Positions 29,401-38,380 of a DNA stretch of 64,000 nt are shown here, one piece after another (the stretch's first letter is position 1; every line of letters starts with the position of its first letter). The notes under the pieces were generated by a model. The model made no database searches and was not told the DNA's origin. It worked only from the letters and a program-made list of their open reading frames with translations. The DNA is from Linyphia triangularis (lineage: Eukaryota > Arthropoda > Arachnida > Araneae > Linyphiidae), in contig OZ021726.1 of NCBI GenBank assembly GCA_963978545.1, positions 30,166,459 through 30,230,458 of the forward strand, in the 5' to 3' direction. Position numbers and translations under genes: made by a program.

Positions 29401-32400
29401 TGAACTTTGCAAACCCCTGCAAGTGAAATTTTGTTCTGCTGAAAATCCCTTAGTTCGGCATGTGTTTCCCGAATCATCGGCTTTTCCACCTCAAATAAGT
29501 GTTGAAAGGTACTCATGGAAACTATTGGATAATAAGAACCTGAATCAATCTCAAAACTTAAGTTTTTCCCTTCTAGTTGCGCTTCGATTTTTTGCTTAAA
29601 AGAAGAACTATTTAAAGAATTAACATATTCTTCCTGCACCCTAATTTCATTTGTACGAGATGGGTTTGAACCCTTTTTCAACATACTTTTTGAATATGAC
29701 CTTTACCCTTGTAAAAATTACAAACCGCATTGTGGAATTTGCAATCTGCACGCAAATGATTGAATCCGCAACTGTCGCAAACTTTCCCTATCTTATTTTT
29801 AGAATTTTGCCATTTACCCTTTACAGGTTTTTTATGCCGGAACAAATCTACTGACTATTGCGAATTACTGGCAAACGAATTTTCCGAACACATCAGCTTC
29901 AACTGAGAAGCTGCCAATTCAGCCACTAAAGCCATAGAAATAACCGAGTCAAGGGTTAACACTGATTCCAAGAGCAAACGCCTTTGAACATCTTCGTCAT
30001 TTATGCAGCACACAATTTGATCTCATAACCTATTTGATAAAGTAGTATCGAATTTGCACCCGTCAACTAATTTCCTAAGCTCAACAACATACGCATTAAA
30101 CTGTTCATTTTCACCTTGAATGCGTTTATGAAATTTGAATCGTTTAAAAATTTCATTCGATTTAGGGCAAAAATGAGTGTTTAGTTACTCTACAATATTG
30201 TTAAACGAAACTTGAGTAAGTCTATTCGGTGTGACAAGATTACGAATAACACCAAGTGTTTTCATTCCACACATTGCTAAAAGTGTTGCTCATTTTTTCA
30301 AATCATCAATAATATTGACTTCTAAATAAAAGTCTAGTTGTTCTAAATATAACTCAACTAATTTTGCGGTTTAGAAACATCAAACTCGGAAATAGTACCG
30401 ACAGAGCCAAAATATTGCACGTAAGTATCCATTGAAGAATAGTAATAATATATAACATAATGAATATTAAATAGCAGTTAAACTTTAGAAAAGTAAAAAT
30501 ACAACCCATTCCAGCAATCGGGAATCCGGGAAAAGCATTCTGGATATGTCTTTCTGCTCGGCAGAAATCATAGAAAACATGCAAAGTCATGTAAGTTGCT
30601 CTTGGCAGCTGTGTTGAATGGACGAAAAACACTGATTTCTAAGTGCTTCAAATGCAGACGAATCTTTTTGAAATAGGAATGATTTCTTTGCATCTGTGTG
30701 GGCGAACCTACCTTGTCACCAGTATTAAGAAGTTACGGGGAATAAACCGAGCTGTTGTCAGTACGAGAAAGTATTTTATTCGGAACAAGAAAACATGAAA
30801 GGAACGGAAATATGTAAACACAAATACTAGTAATAAGTTTAGTTGCATCAAGCTCTAATTCGTAGTTCTCACTGTTCAAATTGTAACAGTTTTGATGCCT
30901 TTTGAAGAGAAAGTACAATTAAACAAGAGAAAATGATCGAGGACTTAATAATATTAGCACCCCCCCTTTTTTTGCTCCTATGTATTTGAATAAGCTTGTG
31001 TTGCAGTTTATATGCCTAATGTAAAATTCAATTTTTTTTACTAATAACTAAGTAAATATTTGTTAGAGTACTTACCGTGACTGCATTATTGTTAGGAAAA
31101 ACCATTGCTGATTTTTAATTGAATCAAGTTTGTGTAATACTATTATTTTTTTTTAATACTTTTTCATATATCAGATGAAAGTGTGGTTTAATCATCCATA
31201 AAATTAACCTTGAATTTTTTTTCAGATTTTTAGCTGAAATGATTGTTGCTGAATCCACATTTATTTCTGTCATATCTAAGATGCAAATGTTCATTATCTT
31301 CATTTTTTTATTTTAAAGTATTATTTCAATTAAAGACATTGTTTGAATACTGTTAATTGTATTTTAAAGCAGTTTCTTTTTTGTATTTTGAATGAAGCAC
31401 TGTTTTCTTTTATATTGATGTTTACTTTAGAACTAAGCTTTGTAACATATGTTTTGTAGGTTGTAGATATTATGCGTACGAATGTGGAAAAGGTTTTAGA
31501 AAGAGATCAGAAACTATCGGAATTGGATGACAGAGCTGGTAAGTTAAATTAAAAAGTTAATTATTTAAGTGGGATTTTTTTTTTTTTTGTACTTGGCTGA
31601 TTTTGATGGTGCAGAAAGATTATTTTTAAACGATATCAGCTATTGTGAGAGTCTAGGACTCATTTTTTTATTTACCCTAAATTATTTAAGTGTATCTTTT
31701 GAATATAATTATATAACATCTCTTTTTTTAGAAGAGTTTTGCTGTATTAAAAATGTAAGATATACTCAATGCTGATGCTTGTTTGTTCTTATGTTGTTTC
31801 TTAATTTTACTTTATTTTTTACAGAGGCCCTACAACAGGGTGCTTCACAATTTGAACAGCAAGCCGGAAAACTGAAGAGAAAGTTCTGGTGGAAAAATTG
31901 CAAGGTAATTCAATTTTCTCTCTGTTTAGGTATCTTTGTTTTCTATTTAAGTGATTGACTAGTGAAATGATCTATGCCCTTGGCAAAAAATACAATACTG
32001 AAAAAATTGATTTCTTTGGCTTTTAAGTTATATTATATTTATGAAATTGTGACTATGTTAACTTCTCTTGGACGTATTCAAAAGGATTTTTGTAACATTA
32101 AAAGTATAGCTTTTAAAATGAAAATCTTCAATAATTTTTGCTACCAATTCCTGTTGAGTTTCTCCATCATTAGTGCATTATACCTTTATTGAGTCCTACA
32201 TATTTAATATAAATTTTGCTTTGAGTTACTTAAACATTAAAAAAAAACTATGCTGATCAAGTGTGCAAATTGTTCTCCTATATTTAAAATTTTTTCCTGT
32301 TAGCATAGTATGTTAATCTCTTTAAAATACTTTTATTTTTTATTTTCAGATGATAATAATTATGGTAGTTATTGGAGTAGTAGTCGTCGGTGTTATTGGA

Positions 32401-35400
32401 GGTTGGTACATTTTCAATTTAATTATGTATTAGTATTTAATATTTTTATCTAAAAATGTACTTTCAAACTATAAATATAAAATGATTATAGTAAATATAA
32501 ATATCATTGTGTTTAATTTTTTAAATATTAAGACATTTAAAAAAATACATTCAAATTTTAAAAGGTGTGGGAGATGAAAATGTATGTTGCTATTTCTTCT
32601 TCCATTCTAAGTTGTAGTTAAGAACCGGAAACTCCTTGGTTGAAATTTTGCTGAGGAGGATTCGACATCCCAATTTAGAACTATGATGTGTGTATGAAGT
32701 ATTCTTCTGTCAAAATGTGTTGTTACTTCCAGTTAAATTTTGTTCTTACTAACTTCACAAGATCATTCAGTACTTTATACAGCGTATGGTTGTAGCACTT
32801 TTGATAAGTTGTACAAGTTTTCCTATAGACTTCTCGTCAAAATTTATGGTACTTCCCATTGAAGATTTGGGAGAAAACTCATCTAAGCCAGACTTTAATT
32901 TGATGTACTACACATACTTGGCATGGGTAATTATGATTATGAATGTTGATGTCAAACCAACCTAAAAAAAACTTTGAGTAAAATTTTCACTACTTTGTAG
33001 GTTTTTTTTATGGCACCTTTTGTCATAATTGAAATGTATTTTTTCTTGCCTTATAAAGTCATTTAAATCGACCTTGCTATTTTTGAAAATAGACAGGCTA
33101 TTAAATAATTTTTCTATATTTTATATGTATAGTAAAGTATTATGATAGTGTTTATAAACATACATTTTTATCAGTAAAAAAAAAATCATTGAAGTATGCT
33201 TAATATTTTGGTTTATAAAACAACCTATGTAGTCTAATTTACAAAATAAGATGTTTCAAACTCGTTGTTGGAGTGGAATGATCATTCACAAAACAGAAAT
33301 CAGTTTTTTGTATAAACCATTTTATATATGAAATACTAATTGTTTTATGTATTTTTTAGAATTTCATATTAACAATTTCTTAGTTTACTTTGTCACAAAG
33401 CTTTTTAGTGTGCATTTAAAAAAATCTGCTACCTTAGCTACAAACTTCATCCAGCATTTATATTTCTTATTGTTGCATTTAGGTTGAAATTATGGCAAGT
33501 AAAGTTATATAAATTTATTTTGAATGAAATATTAAGCTTAAAAGATTTTTTCTGAGTTTCAAATTTTAAAAATGTTTTTCTTGCAGCCTATTTCTACATG
33601 TGATGCCCACAAACCTTTTATTTTCTTGCTGTCTCTCGTGGTTTCACCTTTACAAAATTTGTAAAATTATCTACAATGGGACTTTGAACTAGACAAGTAG
33701 GTAGGTTTTAAATAATTATTCTAAAGTGATATAGGAATGCTATGTGCATTTATAAAAGCACTAATTCTCTTCTAATTGAGAGAATGAAGTTGTTGATGTA
33801 GCATATTGTTATGAATTTTTCCTCTGAGGCAATGATGGCACAGTTTTTAAGATAAAACTACTATTTATTCACTTCAGAAAACTCACAAAATTTATGCAAA
33901 GGCAACAGCCACTCTCAAGCTTCAACACAAGCTTCAGCAAAAACAACTTTGAATACAGCGATTATACAAGCTCACTCCAAAAGGTAAACGAAGCGATCAG
34001 TTTTCATCGAAGTCCAAAGTCAATCTGAAAACTTTCCCAATCACCGGTCTTTATATAGCAGGCGCGTGAGAACATTCCCAAAATTTCCAGCCAATTCGTT
34101 GGAAAAGAAACATCTCGAAATTTCTCGATTGCTTTAGGTGTTGCCACCTTTTTCTAACTTGTATAATCGCTGTTAATAAATAAAATAAGATAAAAATAAA
34201 TTACAATAGAATTTTAAAATAATACATCACTATTTACACTATATACAGACAATTTGTGCAACAATATGTAGATATTTTAGTCTTCACATTATTGCTTTCA
34301 CTAAGGAGTAGTCTACTTGCAATCAATCTTGTATTTACCAGCCTGTAACTTACTTGATATTTATCTCATAGGTAATAAATGGGTAATTTTTCAAGAAATA
34401 TATGCAATTAATAAGAAATATCAGACAAAATAATCATCAAAAAGCTTTGAATGCTTAGCAGAAAATTTATAAAATATTATTTCTTGCAATGTATATTCAT
34501 AGTTTTGAACAAGTTGTTAGAAATTGAAGTGTAACTGACTATTAGTAAACCAGTTTTTTTTTGTTTTGTTATGGCATTGTTTTTCTCTTGGGTATGTATA
34601 ATTAGTACCTACTAAAAAGCTTCTACTTAATAATTGTTCTTTAAATTTTATAATTAAAGAGTTAATTTTCATTTATATTACTTTATGTTTAAATAAAGAA
34701 ATTGCAAATAATACAAAAAAAAAAAAAAAAACATTGAATTTTTTAAGTTTGGTGCATTTGGCAGAAAAAGTCAAGTTAATTGAAGATGCATAAGAGGTTG
34801 ACAGGAAATTTTCTTTTTTAATTTGCTTATTCTTTTTCTATTTTGCTTTTGTTTCATACTCATTAGGGCAGCGTTTGCCACTAACTTTTAGAGGCGAACC
34901 GTTTGACTTATGTTGGAGCTTTCCGTGGGCCAGATACATCAAAATATGTATCTTTAATTATTATCAATTTAATAACATAGCATTTCACAAAACTGGAATT
35001 TTTTTTTATCTTAATAAAATTACAATTGATTTTTTTCCCAAATAACTAAAAAAAAATAGCAGTTTTCATTATTAGTAAATCAAAGTCTATAAAGGAATTT
35101 TATCTTTTTTTTCAACGTGTTATGGGGACTTGACTAAAGTTTTAATAAAAGTATTTAAACTGCACTTCCAGATTACTCCGTTTTAGTCGATATCAATTGT
35201 GAGACGATGCTGGTCAAAATTGTTCAGGTTATTTTATCATGGATTTGATGTATTTCGGAGTATTTGATGCAGTCAATTTTAATAAATTGTCCAAATGAGA
35301 TTCAGTTAAGTTATTAATGTATTTATTTTTGATAAAAATCACCTTGCTGAAAGCTTCTTTATATAGTTTCTTCGGGCACGTAGTGGAGAAATCTGTTCTG

Positions 35401-38380
35401 CATAGTTAACACATATTATTTCGGATAAATTGCAATTATATATATATAAAAGAAGACCATCACTTGAAATTTGATTTTCATTTTTCTTATGTGGTGCCGG
35501 CAGGCTGCAGAAAAATCTGTCGCAGGCCAAATCCGGCCCGCGGGCCGCGTAGTGGCTGACGCTGCATTAGGGTGAAATGGAGTTATTTAAAAAATGAAAT
35601 TTATCAGATTATTGAGTGTCAAAAGTTATATTTTGACTGGTATAGAACTAGGGAATATGTTTGTATTTTAAAAATATATATATTTCATTTGCTGCAAAAA
35701 TCTTATAGTTAAGAATATTTGGATTTTTTAAACAATTTCCACAATTTTTACCAAATAATTTTTAATTTCACCAACCAAGTAGTACTGTGTGTGAAAAGTT
35801 ATTTATTTACTGATGTAACACTGGCAACATTAAAAAAGAAGAAAAAACGTATGTTTACTTTTACTTTCTGACAGAGCCTCAAAACTGACAATTTATAAAA
35901 CTAAGATTATTATTCTTTTCCAGCTATAAAACTTTTTTCGAATAATTGTTTCATTTATGAAATTTCCTTTTACAATGTCTTTCTTTGTTGGTTTTATCCA
36001 GAACTCAACTCATAAACATACATCCTATTTTGAGGATCTTCTGGGCTCTTTTTTTTTTTTTTTTTTAAATAGACGTAACAGAAATCCAACACTTTCTGCA
36101 TTCAAAACAGTGGTGGTGCAACCAAGCGCTGGAAATTTTGACTTGTAATGCTTTTTAACACTCTGTTCATTACCAGAATCTAGAGAAACTTTCTTGAAGT
36201 TATACATCACCTGATAATTGGAAAATTTATGTGTTCTACTTTAAACCTACACTGGAAACCATATTTTCCACGGTCAAGTTTTTGCCTTTGCGGCTACTTT
36301 TGTCAAAGTAAAGACCCCTATAGAAATTTCTTTTTAGGAACTTGACTTTGAAAATTCTTTTCAAATTCTTGTACATCTGAAACTCCATATCTATTACAAG
36401 AAGTTTTAAATATCGCGAGAATGTGTTGTGTTTGTTTTGTTGGTGTTGACAGCAAAGGTTGAGATGTATAATTGATTCTACAAGAGAATTATATTTAACA
36501 TTCGGTGGAAATTTTGTGTGTTTGGTCACTGTATTTTTATAATTGACTTTATAGGGCCTCAATTTATTTCTGAAACCAGTTTTTTCATCTTTTTAAGCAT
36601 TTTTTTTCTACATAGAAGTTTGAAAGTTAATCGAACAAAAATAAATTGACTGTTCCCGGATCTGTCATAAAATACTTTTTTAACAGTTACTTAACATTTG
36701 ATTTTTTTACTTTCACAAAGTCCGTACTGTTTGCATCATTATCAAAAAGGTATCTTTGATTCTTTTTTTATGGGTATATATGTATTTTATCACTACAAAA
36801 GAAGGAAATTGAACTTTTACTTCACATTTCTTCGTGTATGCAAGCAATCTCCTTATCTTTCAAAAACTGTTGATTTATATTGTTCTGCGTTTACTTTTTA
36901 CTGATTAATTGAATCGTAATGTCTCGTCGAATTTGTAAAACAACACAGTTTAGTTCTTTTCTCGATTGCCAATTATTGATCAATTTTCTTGTTGTAGTCA
37001 TTCTAATTAGATTAGAAAAACGAAGTGATGCACTCTCGAAAAGGGAAGCAGGACAACTGAGAGAGTAGAGTGAGGCATTGGGGAACCCAAACATAAATGA
37101 AAGACATAGTTTTCATATATTAACTTGCCCCAACAAAAATTCTTCAATGAGACCATAATTTATGATTGGTGTTTTAGACATTTTATAACCATCTATTTAG
37201 CTGACCATAAAAGTAAATACAATGAATGATATTTGCTCCAAAAAATAGTGTAAAAAAAGCACATTTTAAAGATTTGCTATATTTGATGGCTCTTGCAAGT
37301 CCTTAAAATCAACTGTTGTGAAATTTGAAATATCCTGGTTATATAATATTTATTAAATATCTTTTTGAACCAGCATTTTAATTGGAAAGTACATTATATT
37401 TTTGAAAAGCAAAAAATATGTAAAAATTTTAACCTTTAGCTTTTGCTGCAAACAAAGATAGATTTCAAAAGCTAAAATATATATATATATATATCAAGTG
37501 ATATGTAATCAATTGACAACTCTTGATACACGATTCCAGGTCATTGAACTGCTTTTACTCTTTTCACTCCACCCTTTATGCACATACCTATAAAATGTAT
37601 AAGTATTCCTTGAATTTTTTAAGTACTAAATTAATACGAACATTGCTCGAACATTTTACTGAACATGTTGTATAATTTAAATTCCTCCAGGTTGTAAGTG
37701 GCACATTAAAAAAAAGTAACTGTTTTCCATTATATGGTTTTGCACACCTCGTCCATAGTTGGTAAATTAGAAAAAAAGCTACGAAACTTAAATCATTACT
37801 GACTAGTTTATTATGTTATTTATTATTAGAGACGTCTTATTTATTGCACAATTTATCATTCTGTATTGTAATAATCATGAAGTAATTTTTAGATTAAAAA
37901 GATGTAGGAAAGAAATAGCATAACTATTTGGAGTTGTTAATAACCAAAACAAGCACTAATGTAAGTAAAGCTAGTGCAAGTACTACCAGGTTAAGATAGG
38001 GATCAAATGAATCAATATGTGATTTGAGGTGCAAAATATTTTCCAAAAATACAAGGCATAATATAAGGAATTTTTTGACGTGTCTAAATCCATAAATAAA
38101 GTTTAATGTTTAAGGCATTCATTGATGTATGGTTTCTGGCTTATAACCTCGATTTAACTATTAATGAAGTTGGCTGATGAGGGATCAAACTAAACTGATC
38201 TTTATTAATTATTTTGTTTGCATTTTTATTATTGTCTAACTGTTATTGTTTCTATCAATCAGTGCAACTAATATTTAATTTTTTTAAGTATTATTTTTGT
38301 GATATATGTAATATATGTATTAACATACTAAAATAAAACATTTTCTTTCAGCTTACTTTTATTCAAAGTACAGTAGTTAG
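20437..38380 (+). CDS. Syb: Synaptobrevin / VAMP (R-SNARE), spliced gene with two alternative last exons
   Basis: Vesicle R-SNARE that pairs with syntaxin and SNAP-25 to drive vesicle fusion; a tail-anchored membrane protein. Exons: 20437-20438 (only AT of the start codon), 23066-23216, 31460-31538, 31825-31904, 32350-32401, then either 33587-33603 or 38352-38380. The joined frame is open with GT/AG at every border and encodes 126 or 130 residues. Residues 2-40 are an Ala/Pro/Gly-rich variable head. QQTQAQVNE starts the SNARE motif, with the zero-layer Arg at about residue 66 ([11 protein letters not shown]). [17 protein letters not shown] follows, then the basic, Trp-containing [10 protein letters not shown] before the membrane segment (about residues 105-121). 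Introns 1, 2 and 5 are long, and intron 2 holds a 7-kb nested retroelement. The family is certain; neuronal (n-Syb-like) versus broadly expressed type is not decided. Reading on past exon 5 gives a third possible tail ending at 32433. Confidence 0.93.
20439..23065 (+). other. Synaptobrevin intron 1
   Basis: 2627 bp of AT-rich sequence without recognised elements. Short open frames, such as the one at 21000-21221, are not supported as genes. Confidence 0.55.
23066..23216 (+). CDS. Syb: Synaptobrevin exon 2 (variable head and start of SNARE motif)
   Basis: The acceptor TTTGTAG ends at 23065 and the donor GTTAGT starts at 23217. It supplies the G of the start codon and 50 codons: an Ala/Gly/Pro/Glu-rich head, then [14 protein letters not shown]. 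It is much more GC-rich than its surroundings, as expected of coding sequence. It ends in phase 0, at the conserved VAMP exon border before VVDIMR. Confidence 0.92.
23869..23921. repeat. 53-bp direct repeat, left flank of gypsy element B
   Basis: It runs from GTTTTGATGCC to AAATGATCGAG and recurs with two substitutions at 30889-30941, immediately outside the other LTR. It behaves like an unusually long target duplication. Confidence 0.8.
23920..24084 (-). repeat. 3' LTR of gypsy element B
   Basis: On the - strand it starts TGTTACGATTTGAAC and ends CTTCTTAATACT. The pair at 30721-30888 has the same ends. Confidence 0.82.
24193..25206 (-). pseudogene. Gypsy element B integrase and C-terminal tail remnant
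   Basis: From 25206 downwards on - the DDE core is readable: [12 protein letters not shown] with the first Asp, then [12 protein letters not shown] with the second. A frameshift near 24840 moves the region with the third acidic residue into another frame. Downstream, 24409-24735 carries a [20 protein letters not shown] block seen at the end of gypsy integrases. After a stop, 24193-24402 continues with [12 protein letters not shown] sequence. The His-Cys zinc finger part lies just upstream at the end of the RNase H frame ([20 protein letters not shown]). Confidence 0.85.
25130..26620 (-). pseudogene. Gypsy element B reverse transcriptase (C-terminal half) and RNase H
   Basis: After the transposon insertion the reading resumes with [18 protein letters not shown] near 26620. 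The palm includes the catalytic box [12 protein letters not shown] at about 26305-26345. A stop precedes the long open stretch 25130-26251 (373 residues), which holds [18 protein letters not shown], the connection, RNase H with [14 protein letters not shown], the [11 protein letters not shown] block and [10 protein letters not shown], then the integrase zinc-binding start. RNase H acidic residues are present in these blocks. Confidence 0.9.
26624..28992. mobile_element. TIR DNA transposon with subterminal CATGTCTGTCAC repeats (2369 bp), nested in gypsy B
   Basis: The ends GGTCAATTCCAT (26624) and ATGGAATTCACC (to 28992) are inverted with one mismatch. Both sides have the 4-bp duplication ATAA (26620-26623, 28993-28996). 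Removing the element and one duplication restores an uninterrupted Val-Asp-Tyr-Lys-Val-Thr reading in the gypsy reverse transcriptase, so the boundaries are exact. Eight copies of CATGTCTGTCAC lie within about 560 bp of the left end and about 420 bp of the right end. All are in the same orientation, and a diverged inverted GTGACATAGACAT lies at the left end. The internal frame at 27712-28032 looks like part of a transposase. The superfamily is not certain; Sola-type elements also make 4-bp duplications (inference). Confidence 0.85.
27385..28032 (+). pseudogene. Transposase-like remnant of nested DNA transposon
   Basis: Two open stretches (27385-27603 and 27712-28032) are separated by stops. 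The second contains [17 protein letters not shown] and [20 protein letters not shown]. This Ser-Asp-Gly plus Ser-His-Gly-Lys-Gly...Gly-Gly-Thr layout is, to my recollection, shared by a family of transposon-encoded proteins found in insects and cnidarians, where the Asp could be catalytic (inference). It is followed by a cysteine-poor tail and stops. No full-length transposase can be read, so this copy appears dead. I cannot name the superfamily with confidence. Confidence 0.55.
28997..29300 (-). pseudogene. Gypsy element B reverse transcriptase, N-terminal fragment
   Basis: On - it reads [18 protein letters not shown], then after a stop [19 protein letters not shown], the standard beginning of gypsy reverse transcriptase. 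It is interrupted exactly at 28996/28993 by the nested transposon. Confidence 0.82.
29304..29900 (-). pseudogene. Gypsy element B zinc-knuckle and protease remnant
   Basis: From about 29860 to 29690 on - a [20 protein letters not shown] stretch followed by [10 protein letters not shown] resembles the paired zinc knuckles of invertebrate gypsy gag. One Cys of the second knuckle is replaced by Tyr. After a stop, 29304-29684 carries [14 protein letters not shown], an Asp-Ser-Gly protease active site, and a downstream Phe/Leu-rich body. Confidence 0.8.
29880..30720 (-). pseudogene. Gypsy element B gag remnant and 5' leader
   Basis: Broken frames on - between the zinc knuckles and the 5' LTR. They hold helical capsid-like stretches with many stops and no long open frame. 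The first bases after the LTR (GGTGACAAGG) suit a primer-binding site. Confidence 0.55.
30721..30888 (-). repeat. 5' LTR of gypsy element B
   Basis: On - it starts TGTTACAATTTGAAC and ends CTTCTTAATACT. It is about 10% diverged from the 3' LTR, so the insertion is not recent. Confidence 0.82.
30889..30941. repeat. 53-bp direct repeat, right flank of gypsy element B
   Basis: Partner of 23869-23921, lying directly outside the LTR. Confidence 0.8.
31460..31538 (+). CDS. Syb: Synaptobrevin exon 3 (core SNARE motif)
   Basis: Acceptor TTTTGTAG, donor GTAAGT at 31539. It encodes [19 protein letters not shown] and SELDDRA, the most conserved part of the R-SNARE helix with the zero-layer Arg, and ends with the first base of a Glu codon. 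Confidence 0.96.
31825..31904 (+). CDS. Syb: Synaptobrevin exon 4 (end of SNARE motif, juxtamembrane)
   Basis: Acceptor TTTTTTACAG, donor GTAATT at 31905. It encodes [20 protein letters not shown] and FWWKNCK. The basic, Trp-rich juxtamembrane stretch is typical of VAMPs. Cys replaces the Leu usually seen before the last Lys; this Cys is placed where palmitoylation is possible (inference). Confidence 0.96.
32350..32401 (+). CDS. Syb: Synaptobrevin exon 5 (transmembrane anchor)
   Basis: Acceptor TATTTTCAG at 32341-32349. It encodes [17 protein letters not shown], the membrane anchor. The donor is G|GTTGGT, weaker than the others. Without splicing, the frame continues [10 protein letters not shown] and stops at 32431-32433, so retention of the intron would also give a plausible anchor end. 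Confidence 0.88.
32434..33586 (+). other. Synaptobrevin intron 5a
   Basis: No coding or repeat element is recognised in this AT-rich intron between exon 5 and alternative exon 6a. Confidence 0.5.
33587..33603 (+). CDS. Syb: Synaptobrevin alternative last exon 6a
   Basis: Acceptor TTTTTCTTGCAG ends at 33586. In phase with exon 5 it encodes Ala-Tyr-Phe-Tyr-Met and a TGA stop. A short luminal tail after the anchor is usual for VAMPs. It resembles exon 6b in sequence and protein, suggesting exon duplication. Confidence 0.7.
33807..34263 (+). mobile_element. Solo LTR, copy 2 (457 bp)
   Basis: Same family and orientation as 1317-1779, with TGTTATGAATTT...TTGTGCAACA ends and ATAT duplications at 33803-33806 and 34264-34267 in non-repetitive sequence. 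It lies between alternative exons 6a and 6b of synaptobrevin, or in the 3' UTR of the 6a transcript. It contains AATAAA motifs near 34177 in the same sense as the host gene, so it could affect 3'-end formation (inference). Confidence 0.87.
34869..35564. mobile_element. Non-autonomous hAT-type element (696 bp)
   Basis: The ends CAGCGTTTGCCACT and AGTGGCTGACGCTG are inverted with two mismatches. A perfect 8-bp duplication CATTAGGG flanks it (34861-34868 and 35565-35572). The right end contains GGCCCGCGGGCC, the GC-rich subterminal segment common in hAT elements. No transposase. It lies in the synaptobrevin downstream intron. Confidence 0.88.
35565..38351 (+). other. Synaptobrevin intron between 6a and 6b, remainder
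   Basis: AT-rich with homopolymer T tracts (about 36050) and a short (TA)n at 37477-37495. The short frames at 36025-36562 on - and 36698-36904 on + show no recognised domain and are not called genes. Confidence 0.45.
38352..38380 (+). CDS. Syb: Synaptobrevin alternative last exon 6b
   Basis: Acceptor TTTTCTTTCAG ends at 38351. In phase with exon 5 it encodes AYFYSKYSS and TAG. It shares the first four residues with exon 6a. It lies about 4.7 kb further downstream, and a long transposon-poor AT-rich region follows that would suit a 3' UTR. Confidence 0.72.

Larger units (their letters stand above)
23920..30888 (-). mobile_element. Ty3/gypsy element B, broken, in synaptobrevin intron 2
   Basis: LTRs at 23920-24084 (3') and 30721-30888 (5') are about 165 and 168 bp, start TGTTAC on the - strand and differ at roughly one base in ten. 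A GATGGGAAGGAG polypurine tract abuts the 3' LTR, and a GGTGACAAGG primer-site-like sequence follows the 5' LTR. The internal order on - is gag with zinc knuckles, protease, reverse transcriptase, RNase H, integrase and a C-terminal tail. A 2369-bp DNA transposon splits the reverse transcriptase. Stops and frameshifts make it inactive. It reads opposite to the host gene. Confidence 0.88.

Noticed and set aside
36025..36562. Open frames on - in the synaptobrevin downstream intron
   Set aside because: Short, no domain, and one includes a poly-Lys stretch from a T-run.
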